From assembly GCA_038216175.1 (NCBI GenBank), contig JBBQQG010000011.1, positions 1-29,365 on the forward strand: a stretch of 29,365 nt of DNA, given 5' to 3'. The first letter of the stretch is position 1, and each line of letters opens with the position of its first letter. This document shows, in pieces, positions 15,621 through 24,591 of the stretch. Below the pieces are notes generated by a model. It was not told where the DNA came from. It ran no database searches and was given only the letters and a program-made list of their open reading frames with translations. Source of the stretch: JBBQQG01 sp038216175. GTDB lineage: Bacteria; Patescibacteriota; Saccharimonadia; Saccharimonadales; OMJO01. Position numbers and translations under genes: made by a program.

Positions 15621-16657
15621 TCTATTCTCTCCGCTAAGCCGGCAGCAACCGAAAACGAATTTGATATTTGAAGTAGTTCATTTTGCTTATCGGCTGGGTA
15701 TGATATATTTCGCCAAGCATTGCCTATTTCAACGTTTATGCCAAATTTATTTGCTATATATAGAGGTAACTCAGGTAAAGTTGCCGCACCGCCGGTTACT
15801 ATAATGCGGTCTATTTTGGTATTAACATATCTTGTTTGAAAGAACTTAAGAGATTTCTCAATTTCGCTGATAAGTATTTCAACTGTACTTAAAATCGACT
15901 GGTAGATTTGTCCTTCTAACTTATCTTTGCTAAGACCGAATTTAAATACGAACTGATGGGCTTGCTTTTCGTCTATATTCAGATTTTGCATTGCTGCCTT
16001 AACCAGCGCCTCGGCTCCAGTTGGAATAGTTCGAGTCAACCGCGGCGCGCCGTTCATAACAATTACAAGATCGGTCGACCGGTTGCCAATATCCAGCACC
16101 ATCTGAGGAGCTACCGAAGAGTTGTCTACAACTGCCCGAGCTAGAGCGAATGTATCTGGCTCAAAAGCAATTACGTTTAGTCCTATAGATTCAAGCATAT
16201 CTAATCTGCTTTCAACAAAAGCATTGGTTACACTTGATAATAAGATCTCGACTTTAGTTTTATCCGCCGGAGAATCTCCCAGTAAAGCCCAATCTATCTT
16301 AGATTCTGCCAGAGGTGTTGGTATCATTGAGTCCGCCTGGTATCTAATTGTTTTGTCTAATTCATCATTAGATAAACGATCAATATCAACAACAGTAGTA
16401 AACACTCGCGGAGCGGGTACACCGACAGCTACATTTCTTGTCACTATCCTTGATTCATTTAGTAAGTTCTTTATAACTTCTACCATTTTTTGCTGATCAA
16501 TTTTTGAATCACTTTGAGCAAGCTTACTATCAATTGGAATAAAGGCATACTTGGATAATGTTTTTACTTTACTGTTGCCTTGCAACTGTACCAATCTAAT
16601 ATTTGTGGTACCGATGTCTAGGCCGAAAAAATCTGATACCCCACTCAATATGCTCAT
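15617..16657 (-). CDS. pilM: Actin-like pilus assembly ATPase PilM
   Basis: This 346-residue cytoplasmic protein has the actin/FtsA fold: phosphate-1 motif FGLDIGTTNIRLVQL (about 11-25), phosphate-2 motif VLDIGNRSTDLVIV (near 190) and the adenosine motif IIVTGGAATLPELP (near 290). It forms the cytoplasmic ring that binds the PilN N-terminus. The ATG has no Shine-Dalgarno site. An extended -10 box (TGCTATAAT) lies ten bases before it, so the core pilM-N-O-x-B-T-C operon probably starts here with a near-leaderless mRNA. Confidence 0.93.
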   Translation of the reverse strand: MSILSGVSDFFGLDIGTTNIRLVQLQGNSKVKTLSKYAFIPIDSKLAQSDSKIDQQKMVEVIKNLLNESRIVTRNVAVGVPAPRVFTTVVDIDRLSNDELDKTIRYQADSMIPTPLAESKIDWALLGDSPADKTKVEILLSSVTNAFVESRLDMLESIGLNVIAFEPDTFALARAVVDNSSVAPQMVLDIGNRSTDLVIVMNGAPRLTRTIPTGAEALVKAAMQNLNIDEKQAHQFVFKFGLSKDKLEGQIYQSILSTVEILISEIEKSLKFFQTRYVNTKIDRIIVTGGAATLPELPLYIANKFGINVEIGNAWRNISYPADKQNELLQISNSFSVAAGLAERIE

Positions 16658-16667
16658 AATTAGTTAA

Positions 16668-16676
16668 ATTATAGCA
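16668..16676 (-). promoter_or_regulatory. Extended -10 promoter of the pilM operon
   Basis: TGCTATAAT on the minus strand lies ten bases before the pilM ATG in the 47-base gap after the large surface protein gene. Extended -10 promoters do not need a good -35, and none is seen. Confidence 0.5.
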
Positions 16677-16704
16677 CAAGCGAAATGTCTAAAGACTAAA
16701 ATTT

Positions 16705-19416
16705 TTATAAGATCGGCGGCAAATTAGTCACATAATCGTAGTTGAGCCGAGTACCCGGTGCAACATAGATTTCAGGCGAATAATTGATAACTTCAGACGA
16801 ACAAGTAGAAGTAGGCACTGGAGGCAGATCGCCGACTTGATGGTTTGTATTTGTACATTCATTTGCAGGAGGAAGTATGGGGTCTCTCGGCGTTTCTCCG
16901 GCCCTAGAATCACTTGTTACTCCAAATGATCTTTGCCATTTTATTGTCCGTCCGATAAAAGCTCCATTTACCAATAGTTGTTGATTGCACCTGTGATATA
17001 TAAAATCCAAAGTTTCATCTTCACAGGTCGAGATTTTTCCATGCATTGCTACGAAAACTCCGTCTAATTGATTAGTCTCTTCGTCGACATTAAAATTGGT
17101 TTTAGCAACCACCATTAATGATGGGACATCATTGGGCGTTGCCCATGTCGTAGAAGAATATACAATGTTACCGGAACCTTTGCTATGATCACCTCTCGTT
17201 GCTACAGATCCATTGACATATAAAATTATGTGTCTACCTGGGAGGATAGTGGTATCATCCAGTTCTACGTCATTATCATAATAATAACTGCCACTAGCAA
17301 GACCACTTATTGTAATCCTATCTAGAGATTTTGTGACGTCATAAGTTGTTCCTAAAATTGCATTCCCGGTTATATCTACAACCCCACTATTGGTACTATC
17401 ACCCCAATAATCATGAGGACACCAAGTATCTGAACCGTTAATAAACTTACCAGGAGGTAACGGCGTATTAGCAAAATCTAAATCAGTCGGTGCCAATGGA
17501 ATTGCTCCTCTAACAACAGCGCTACTAAAATTATGAAGTCCCCCGAAATTATCATCGATATTACCACTTGCGAAAATTCCTAATTGTGCGCCAGATCCAG
17601 TTCTTGGCTGGCCGGATGTTCCAACAAAACCGTACACACCGGCGTTTAGATTATTAGGAGCCCACACCGCACAATTTGAACTGCCAGAAGCTATATCGCC
17701 ACCGTATATTCTTAAATATGGTGTATTTGAAACTATCTCTGTTAACGAACAATCCCCTGCAGTTAACCCACCATACGATGCAATAAGAGTATATGTTCCA
17801 AACTGACTACCAGTAATAGCAGAAGAATTATATGTCGTACTGCTTCCAGATGTTAAAGTAGGCGGAGCCGGAGCATTATAGTTATTATACTTGGAACCTG
17901 GTGCTCCAACAGGTGCGCCAGAAGGATCAGTCAGTGTCACGGTAAGTGGTCCAGGAATAGTCCCTAAACTTGTATTCTTGAAAACAACTTTAAAGGTAAA
18001 CGATCCATTAAGACCAACAACCGCCGGCATAAATTGACTGCCTATACAAGAAACAGATGACGCATTGCATGCAGGTACTGGTCTTGTTTGAATTAACACG
18101 TAGTTTCCTGTCGGACTACCCGCACTATTAACATCTTCAGCATAACCATAATATGTGTGCGAAGAGCCATCATTTTTTACTCCATTTGCATTGTTATATA
18201 CATAAGAGTGTCCGGCTAATTGATTAGCAACTTGACTGCTGCCAGACAGCAAATTAGCAGGAGTTATGCTGTCTACATATACTTTGACATTTAGTTTAGT
18301 TGCAGGATTATCGTTATCCTGCGCTGTTATAGTCGCTTGCGAGCAATTAGCAATTAATCTACCTCCTGGAGAATTGCTATTAAATACCGATGTACATGGA
18401 CCCCAGGGTGTACTATTTTGCGTTCTCAATGTTCCTCCGCCGCCCGGCGTAGGATCAAAGCCATAAGTTCTAACAGTAATAATATGAGCGACAGTCGGAT
18501 TATAAGGCGGTATGACTATTGGCGCAGTATGAAATGGGCCATCGTATCCCGATACAGTATTCCAGGCACCACCGTCTAATTTCCACATAACCGTGTAAGG
18601 CCCGGTATTTATATCACTGGAAGAAATATGTAAGAATGTACTATAACAAAACACGTCGCTTAGACTTAAAGTTGGCGGGGAATCATCGATATGCACATCT
18701 ATTGTAAAATCATAAAATTGCCTAGGACAATTTGAGTAAAATGCGTTAGACGGTTGACGGTTAGCTACGCAAACATATGAGCTAATTGGATTGCCCCAGG
18801 CTACTCCAGTTTGAATCTTTAAAAATACATGGTAAGCTCCCGAAGTTCTAAATCGACCAGCTGGAGAATATGTAAAAGATGGGCTGAATCCAGCTTGATA
18901 ATAGCCCGGGCTATTCCATCCAAATCCAAAATTATTATTTACATACGTATTTGGTCCTAGCGAAACTATACCGGCGGGAGAAGCTGATGATGAAACTATA
19001 TTATCAGTGGTCGTCATGGTTTTAGAATTAATACAAATAACACCAGCGACACCAAATTTTAAATCAATTGAAGGGGTATCATATGGAACAGTTACCCTAG
19101 TTGTACCAGTACTGCCCGCTAATCCTACCCAGCGAGTAACTGCAGGACTTTGCGGAGCCGACGGCGGACAGCCCCATCTTCCCAAGTAACTGTTTAACTG
19201 CGATAAATTCAGAGGAGGTATTGTTCCGGGAGCCGGCAGCGGATGTAGCGACGCAGCCGCACTAACTGATGCAGCCGCACTAACTGATTTAGTAGAAAAT
19301 AGACTTAGTAACACGACATATAAAAATATTGCAAAAATGATTTTAGTAAAAATATTAAAAGGTTTAAACGAACGAGTAGCAGATGAAGAATTGTTTAATT
19401 TATTTTTGGTATGCAT
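16705..19416 (-). CDS. Large secreted surface protein, candidate pilus-linked adhesin
   Basis: The 903-residue protein has a signal peptide: polar, basic residues 1-25, a hydrophobic core (26-41) and likely cleavage near VSAAAS (45-50). That hexapeptide is doubled by a tandem 18-bp repeat. The mature part is Ser/Gly/Asn/Pro-rich and beta-like. It includes Ig-like stretches (near DDSPPTLSLSDVFCYS and FTFKVVFKNTSLGTIPGPL) and a C-terminal region with many Gly, Asp and Cys. No LPXTG motif, C-terminal helix or PilY1-type calcium loop was seen. It is translationally coupled (TAATG) to a membrane protein upstream and lies directly before pilM. By position it is a candidate for a PilY1-like tip protein or adhesin, but I do not recognise a family. 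Confidence 0.7.
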   Translation of the reverse strand: MHTKNKLNNSSSATRSFKPFNIFTKIIFAIFLYVVLLSLFSTKSVSAAASVSAAASLHPLPAPGTIPPLNLSQLNSYLGRWGCPPSAPQSPAVTRWVGLAGSTGTTRVTVPYDTPSIDLKFGVAGVICINSKTMTTTDNIVSSSASPAGIVSLGPNTYVNNNFGFGWNSPGYYQAGFSPSFTYSPAGRFRTSGAYHVFLKIQTGVAWGNPISSYVCVANRQPSNAFYSNCPRQFYDFTIDVHIDDSPPTLSLSDVFCYSTFLHISSSDINTGPYTVMWKLDGGAWNTVSGYDGPFHTAPIVIPPYNPTVAHIITVRTYGFDPTPGGGGTLRTQNSTPWGPCTSVFNSNSPGGRLIANCSQATITAQDNDNPATKLNVKVYVDSITPANLLSGSSQVANQLAGHSYVYNNANGVKNDGSSHTYYGYAEDVNSAGSPTGNYVLIQTRPVPACNASSVSCIGSQFMPAVVGLNGSFTFKVVFKNTSLGTIPGPLTVTLTDPSGAPVGAPGSKYNNYNAPAPPTLTSGSSTTYNSSAITGSQFGTYTLIASYGGLTAGDCSLTEIVSNTPYLRIYGGDIASGSSNCAVWAPNNLNAGVYGFVGTSGQPRTGSGAQLGIFASGNIDDNFGGLHNFSSAVVRGAIPLAPTDLDFANTPLPPGKFINGSDTWCPHDYWGDSTNSGVVDITGNAILGTTYDVTKSLDRITISGLASGSYYYDNDVELDDTTILPGRHIILYVNGSVATRGDHSKGSGNIVYSSTTWATPNDVPSLMVVAKTNFNVDEETNQLDGVFVAMHGKISTCEDETLDFIYHRCNQQLLVNGAFIGRTIKWQRSFGVTSDSRAGETPRDPILPPANECTNTNHQVGDLPPVPTSTCSSEVINYSPEIYVAPGTRLNYDYVTNLPPIL
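19253..19288 (-). repeat. Tandem 18-bp duplication in a signal-peptide region
   Basis: The 18-bp unit gcagccgcactaactgat occurs twice in tandem without a mismatch (19253-19270 and 19271-19288). It doubles the hexapeptide VSAAAS at the presumed signal-peptidase site of the 903-residue surface protein. Confidence 0.9.
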
Positions 19417-19964
19417 TATTTAGGCTCCGTAGCCATATAAGAATTTGCTTTAACTTCGGCAGCTTGCTGATCAATAATATCAATTGAGTTCTTAAGATAT
19501 TCAGGGCTTTTTGCTACTAAACTTATGGATTGATCATAACTATCGGTAGATTTATAAACTAGATTTAGCTTAGCTAAATATAGATGCGCGTTATCATTAT
19601 CATAAATATTTATATAATAGGTGACAAGAACAAATAATAAGCTTGCATTAGTATCAAATCCTTTTACAGTCTTAATTTTATCAACTACCTTGCTTAGTTC
19701 AGAAGATTTAGATGGATCAAGTAATTTGGCAGATTGTTTTAATAAATCGCATATTTGTGCTGGACTTTGTGTGCATATAGCCGTCTGATTACTAACACTG
19801 CTTTTGACTGTCTTTACTTTTGGGCTTTTATGAATAAGCAGAAATCCAAAAAAAAGAATAAATAAAATTGGAAGTACGATAACACTTACGGTTTTATAAT
19901 TTAATTTAAAAGGCATTTTAGATAATGAACCACTTACTCCCGCAGATTTTATCTTTTCACCCAT
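19416..19964 (-). CDS. Single-pass membrane protein coupled to the surface protein
   Basis: I chose ATG 19964, which has GAAGG five bases upstream and gives 182 residues. A longer reading from 20024 (202 residues) has no such support, and a TATAAT box lies inside the extra part. The protein has a short basic start, a membrane helix (about residues 27-46) and an outer domain of about 130 residues, mostly helical, with two close Cys (AICTQSPAQIC). Its stop overlaps the start of the 903-residue protein gene (TAATG). It may help export, anchor or position that protein. No known family recognised. Confidence 0.65.
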   Translation of the reverse strand: MGEKIKSAGVSGSLSKMPFKLNYKTVSVIVLPILFILFFGFLLIHKSPKVKTVKSSVSNQTAICTQSPAQICDLLKQSAKLLDPSKSSELSKVVDKIKTVKGFDTNASLLFVLVTYYINIYDNDNAHLYLAKLNLVYKSTDSYDQSISLVAKSPEYLKNSIDIIDQQAAEVKANSYMATEPK

Positions 19965-20091
19965 AGTTACCTTCATTATAGTATAAAGCTTAAGTTTTTC
20001 ATTATTTTGAATAAATAAGCACATAAACTGTAAGTAAAATAGAAATTACTTTGTTTATGAATACTACAAAAAGTCTTAAAACTATCTGTTT

Positions 20092-22164
20092 TTAATTTTT
20101 ATCTATTGTACATTTGCTGTTGCCTTTTGGCGTTTTATAATAAGCTATTTTATTAACCTTGAATACTCTATACTCCCCGATTTGTTTTTCAAAAATAACA
20201 TCCGAATTATTCTTAAGTAACTTACTAAAATTACTTTCGACTGGAGAATGAGTGATAATTGAAGTTATACCCGAAGCTTCTAAATCAACTGTATCAAAGT
20301 TATTCAGTAGACTACTTGAGCATATTTGACGTTGGTTTAAATGTATAAGTGGACTAGCATTAGCGGCGTTATTAATTGTAAAAGCATTTGATGTAATTAC
20401 TTCTGGTATTAAAATCGGCAGATCTTGATCGTCACTAAATATGATTTGATCTTTTAATTGAGAATTAAAACCTTTAATGGTATCAAGTTCGTCAATATCA
20501 GCTCTACGTACTGGATTAAAATTTGATCTTCTTAAAGGATCGTATATTTGTACAGGATAAACTACAGGTATTACAAAGATATAAAGTATTGGCAGCATAA
20601 TCACTATACCTTTATATAACTTTTTATTTGCCAAATCCCTGATAGGTAACAGGAGTATGCAGAATAAACCAATTATTGAGCTAATTAATGCCAAAACATT
20701 AAAATCAATAAATCTCGATAAAGCCCATAATGGAAATCTTCCATAGACTATCTTTAATACGATAGGATTATAAATAACTAAACTAGAAAATATTAATAAT
20801 AAAACTAATTCTAATTTTATTTTTTTATTTTCTGTCTTAATGAATAAATAAATAAATCCAAAAAAACTAATAATCGACGGTTCGTAGAATAATATTAGAC
20901 CTGTTATTAAGCTTATATAGCCGACTATTCGAATATACAAGTTTTTAATTCTAACCGACATATAAAGTAAGGAAAGTATTAAAACGTTAACAAAAAAATA
21001 TAGAAAATTTATATTTGATTTAATATTACTTAAGTAAAAAGGCCCAAATCGTACAATGTCTATAGCAGGACCGCTAAACGGTGTGTCATTAAATCCGCTA
21101 CTAGTTAATCCATGTGGTAAATATAGAAATAGCCCTACAGGTAGGAGTAATAATATAACTGCAGGAATTATGCTTAATATCTCAGCTCTGACTATATTTT
21201 TGCGGACTACTAGAATTATTATTAAAAGCAAAAGAAATGAAGCCGCCATAAATGAATTTAGCGGATGGGAAGAAGCGATTAATATTGAGCTAATATAAAT
21301 TAAAAAAGTGCTTTTATTAGAAAGCCAAACTTTAATACCGATTATAAACAAAGCAGTCCATGCAATAACCAAAGTATTATGTAGTTCGGCTATAATAAAT
21401 TTCTCTCCATATAAAATTGGTAAAAGCATCAAAATAATATAGGATAGGTTGGATTTTATTTTACGATCTAGAAACTCCCATGCTAAAGAAAAAACGCATA
21501 TCCAAATAATAAATCTGAAAAAAGCAGAAGAATAAAACCATACCCAAGGAGCAGTTTTATTTAATAAGCTCACTGCATTAGCCTGCGATGCATGAAAAAT
21601 ACTAAGAGAGTATATAGTAAGTGGCTCTTTCAAATTGCCAAAAATCGGATCAATTAATGTAAATCTAGAGTGAGCGAACATGTTTATCTGGGCAATTTCA
21701 AATTTTGCATCACCAGTTACTATCCCCCCGCTATGCAAAGACCCCCAGAAATCAATCAGTAAAACACTGCCAACAATGATGCATTTGATAACATTCGGTT
21801 TATTTAATTCTACCCTTCGAATTTGATTTAATAAGATAAATCTATACCTAAAAATGACAAAAGCACTTAATACAATAAGAGTAATGTAGGCTATTTCCAA
21901 AAAGATAATATGCAAATGGAATAAAAATGAAGGAATAACTACTAATATTAAAGATGTAAGACCTGTGCAAAAGAATATTAATGTAGCGATTAAAATGTGT
22001 GTAGTTTTAAGGAAACCACATAATTTTTGAGATCTAACCTCAGCTAACTTTACATAAACTAATATTTCGGCAAATCCGATAAAGATAAAGGAAAGCCAAT
22101 ATAGTTGCAACAATATTATTTTAACCAAAAAGTAAGTACTCCGTTTTAACTTATTAAAACCCAA
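20092..22164 (-). CDS. GT-C-like polytopic membrane protein with outer C-terminal domain
   Basis: The 690-residue protein has roughly a dozen membrane helices up to about residue 545, then a soluble outer C-terminal domain. After the first helices the loop GGIVTGDAKFEIAQI (Asp152) resembles the acidic loop motif of GT-C transferases and matches the place of GEDSEAH in the partial protein at the left edge. A role in moving sugars from a lipid carrier to a surface acceptor is likely, but the substrate cannot be read. Translation appears to start at TTG 22164, as an in-frame stop lies seven codons upstream and no ATG or GTG is close. It is divergent from a GT2 gene 89 bases away. Confidence 0.6.
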   Translation of the reverse strand: MGFNKLKRSTYFLVKIILLQLYWLSFIFIGFAEILVYVKLAEVRSQKLCGFLKTTHILIATLIFFCTGLTSLILVVIPSFLFHLHIIFLEIAYITLIVLSAFVIFRYRFILLNQIRRVELNKPNVIKCIIVGSVLLIDFWGSLHSGGIVTGDAKFEIAQINMFAHSRFTLIDPIFGNLKEPLTIYSLSIFHASQANAVSLLNKTAPWVWFYSSAFFRFIIWICVFSLAWEFLDRKIKSNLSYIILMLLPILYGEKFIIAELHNTLVIAWTALFIIGIKVWLSNKSTFLIYISSILIASSHPLNSFMAASFLLLLIIILVVRKNIVRAEILSIIPAVILLLLPVGLFLYLPHGLTSSGFNDTPFSGPAIDIVRFGPFYLSNIKSNINFLYFFVNVLILSLLYMSVRIKNLYIRIVGYISLITGLILFYEPSIISFFGFIYLFIKTENKKIKLELVLLLIFSSLVIYNPIVLKIVYGRFPLWALSRFIDFNVLALISSIIGLFCILLLPIRDLANKKLYKGIVIMLPILYIFVIPVVYPVQIYDPLRRSNFNPVRRADIDELDTIKGFNSQLKDQIIFSDDQDLPILIPEVITSNAFTINNAANASPLIHLNQRQICSSSLLNNFDTVDLEASGITSIITHSPVESNFSKLLKNNSDVIFEKQIGEYRVFKVNKIAYYKTPKGNSKCTIDKN

Positions 22165-22229
22165 ATAAAATAATTTAGCTATTTATCTTAATTTTTATTT
22201 GATGTGTTATGTTTAAAAGAATCAAGAAC

Positions 22230-22235
22230 TATAAT
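22230..22235 (+). promoter_or_regulatory. Candidate -10 box of the GT2/DUF2304 pair
   Basis: TATAAT lies 18 bases before the ATG at 22254, with no Shine-Dalgarno site between. The -35 (TTATGT at 17 bases) is weak. Confidence 0.4.
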
Positions 22236-22253
22236 GTAATTATATCTTCTTAA

Positions 22254-22979
22254 ATGATTAACTTTATGAAAAATACAGATGATACTATAGCAATTGTAAT
22301 ACCTGCTTATAACGAAAGTAGGACAATCACTAAAGTTATAACTAATTTACGACGGGAGTTAAAACAAAACTCAATTAGAAATGAAATAATAGTAATTGAT
22401 GATTGTTCTAGTGATGATACGGCTGATAAAGCAGAAAAGGCAAAAGCTTACGTTATTAAACACTTAATAAACACGGGAAGTGGTGGTGCAACTGCTACAG
22501 GTTTACAATACGCAAAATTGAAGTCATTTAAAATTGCTGCCACAATAGATGCCGACGATCAGCACGCACCAGATGATTTGGTCAAGGGAATAAAATTAAT
22601 GTTAAAAAGTAAGAATGATTTAATTATTGGCAGCCGACTAGTTAATACGAAAGGTATGCCCTTTTTAAAGATTATCGGGAATAAAGGAATGACGTTTTTG
22701 ACTTATATTTTATATGGTGTAACTGTCACAGATACTCAGTCTGGTATGAGAATATATTCAAGCAAAGCTATTAATAATTTAACCTGGAAATCATACGATT
22801 ATGGTTACTGCTCCGAGATGATTTGGCGTGCAAAAATTATTAATCTAAAAATTTCTGAATTTCCAATTCGTGCGATTTACACCGATTATTCAAAAAACAA
22901 AGGACAGAATAACTGGAATGTCATTAGGATTCTAGGTTCTTTAATAAGATGGCGTGTATTGGAAATATTCGGTGAGTAG
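22254..22979 (+). CDS. GT2 family glycosyltransferase (dolichol-phosphate mannose synthase-like)
   Basis: This 241-residue cytoplasmic GT-A enzyme shows IAIVIPAYNES at the start, the nucleotide-binding IDDCSSDDT, a metal-binding DADDQH, then IIGSR and DTQSGMRIYSSKA. This is the order seen in DPM-synthase-like GT2 enzymes that load a sugar onto a polyprenyl phosphate. It lacks the C-terminal membrane helices of some relatives, but the next gene encodes a small DUF2304 membrane protein that is a frequent partner. It could supply lipid-linked sugar to the GT-C-like proteins. Met5 (22266) is an alternative start. Confidence 0.88.
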   Translation: MINFMKNTDDTIAIVIPAYNESRTITKVITNLRRELKQNSIRNEIIVIDDCSSDDTADKAEKAKAYVIKHLINTGSGGATATGLQYAKLKSFKIAATIDADDQHAPDDLVKGIKLMLKSKNDLIIGSRLVNTKGMPFLKIIGNKGMTFLTYILYGVTVTDTQSGMRIYSSKAINNLTWKSYDYGYCSEMIWRAKIINLKISEFPIRAIYTDYSKNKGQNNWNVIRILGSLIRWRVLEIFGE

Positions 22980-23346
22980 ATATGTTATTTTAGTACTACT
23001 AAATATACCATCTATAGTCGGTGGGTATTTAAACGCGGTTGTGTCGTATAAAACTAAAACAATCAATAGCAAGCAGCTATATTATAGAATATTACTCTGG
23101 ACGACTATAATAACTGGGTTAATTTTTGCAAAAACTATTTATGATTTCTTATTCTCAAACGATCTGACTAGAACTGAACCGCTCAGCCTTTTTGATGTAA
23201 TTCAAATTACCGGAATAGTATTTACGCTATTACTTGCAAGTCGTGCATACGCGAAAGTAGCAGTTCTTCAAAAAAATATCCATCAGCTTAATCAGAATAT
23301 TTCGATACTATTATCAAACACTAATGGAAATAAAACTAAAAAATAA
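22972..23346 (+). CDS. DUF2304-type small membrane protein
   Basis: From GTG 22972 the protein has 124 residues, starting inside the end of the GT2 gene with GGAA upstream. A GTG at 22954 (130 residues) is possible. There are three membrane helices (about 4-20, 35-56, 75-92) and then a short coiled-coil (KVAVLQKNIHQLNQNISILL). This is the layout of DUF2304 proteins, which are often found next to DPM-like glycosyltransferases and may anchor them to the membrane. It ends three bases before the stop of the convergent glycosyltransferase gene. Confidence 0.75.
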   Translation: MSRYVILVLLNIPSIVGGYLNAVVSYKTKTINSKQLYYRILLWTTIITGLIFAKTIYDFLFSNDLTRTEPLSLFDVIQITGIVFTLLLASRAYAKVAVLQKNIHQLNQNISILLSNTNGNKTKK

Positions 23347-23349
23347 TAC

Positions 23350-24405
23350 CTAATTGTTGAATCTACATAAAAATATTACGAATAAATAGTACGATTTAAA
23401 GATTCTATTAATTAATTTTGAACTACTAAAAGATTTAAGCAGTGGTGTCGATACTTTAGGTGTTAAATATTTTAAAAAATCCGAAGAAGTAACAGAATTA
23501 CGGTTTAAATAATGAAAACGCTCGATTATTATTTTTGGACAAATAATTAAAAAAGAACAAAATGCTCTTGTTCTTATTATAAATCGACCTTGTACTATAC
23601 TGACTAACCATAAACCCAGCTCAGTAATAAAAAAAAATGGTATGAATAGTACTATTAATGCAAGCGGCCATTGTCTAGCTATAAAGATATAACGGTTTCT
23701 CTCTAAAAAAAACCACTTTTGAGGACTTTTGTTAAATTCGTAGTCATGTTCAAAGACGGCATTATTAACAATACCAAGTTTCATGCCGCTTTTTAACAGT
23801 CTTAGTGACAGATCGGTATCTTCGTAATACATAAAATACTTATCGTAGAACCCTCCAAATTGCTCCCAAATATTTCTCTTAATCATTAGGCATGCGCCGG
23901 ATAATCCTACAACTTCATCATTTGAATTTAGTCTATTAATTGATTCATTGTAATTACTGCACCACGATAGACCAGACATATGTACTATATTTCCTGCACT
24001 ATTGATTTTACCGTTAGGTAAAATCAATAAACCCATCCAAGCATCATAATTTTTACGAAATCCCTGATCTCTTAATATATTTATGGCATTATCTAATGGA
24101 ATAACATCTGGGTTAATAATTAATAAAACCCCAATATTTGTTGGCATTCTTGACGATCCATTATTGCATGCAGAAGCAAAACCAATATTTTTACTTCGTA
24201 TAACTAAGTCAATTTTCTTGTATGAATCTGCAATATCTGCAAATTTGTGATCAGGGTGGTTATCGTAAACTACTATAAAATCATTTTTTCTTTTATTTGT
24301 GACCAAAATGTCTAAAAGTTTGGGGGCGCCTCCCTCGTTCCCATATGTTACTAATATTGTCCCAAGATTTTTTGATCTTTCTTTCGAACGTAAGGTAACT
24401 GACAT
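23350..24405 (-). CDS. GT2 family glycosyltransferase (rhamnosyltransferase/WbbL-like)
   Basis: I chose ATG 24405 (351 residues), because the extra N-terminus from 24501 is unlike the family and TATAAT lies nine bases before 24405. The protein shows GTILVTYGNEGG at the start, NIGFASACNNG, the metal-binding INPDV, GLSGACLMIKR, and the acceptor-base motif YYEDTDLSLRLLKSG. This is the standard pattern of inverting GT2 enzymes that build O-antigen or cell-wall rhamnan. A hydrophobic stretch (LALIVLFIPFFFITELGLWL) near residue 255 probably ties it to the membrane. Sugar and acceptor cannot be inferred. Confidence 0.85.
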   Translation of the reverse strand: MSVTLRSKERSKNLGTILVTYGNEGGAPKLLDILVTNKRKNDFIVVYDNHPDHKFADIADSYKKIDLVIRSKNIGFASACNNGSSRMPTNIGVLLIINPDVIPLDNAINILRDQGFRKNYDAWMGLLILPNGKINSAGNIVHMSGLSWCSNYNESINRLNSNDEVVGLSGACLMIKRNIWEQFGGFYDKYFMYYEDTDLSLRLLKSGMKLGIVNNAVFEHDYEFNKSPQKWFFLERNRYIFIARQWPLALIVLFIPFFFITELGLWLVSIVQGRFIIRTRAFCSFLIICPKIIIERFHYLNRNSVTSSDFLKYLTPKVSTPLLKSFSSSKLINRIFKSYYLFVIFLCRFNN

Positions 24406-24414
24406 TATTCTGAT

Positions 24415-24420
24415 ATTATA
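24415..24420 (-). promoter_or_regulatory. Candidate -10 box of the WbbL-like gene
   Basis: TATAAT on the minus strand lies nine bases before ATG 24405, with no Shine-Dalgarno site. It supports the shorter start and a leaderless or nearly leaderless mRNA. Confidence 0.4.
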
Positions 24421-24591
24421 ACGATAGTATGCGCATAATCGACTACCTATTTGACCTATTAACAGCAGTAATACTAATTTCGAGTCAAGCATTTTGGGCA
24501 TAACTTATAATGATAGTAGACACTTGCAGAAGTCGATTTTTGAATTAATTCGGAAATGGGCTTGGCATAGTCATTTAAAAAGTAATATTTT

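Noticed and set aside
20079..20098. AT-rich hairpin (AAAAC/GTTTT) around the stop of the 690-residue protein gene as a terminator.
   Set aside because: The stem is only five A/T-dominated pairs and overlaps the stop codon; too weak to call.
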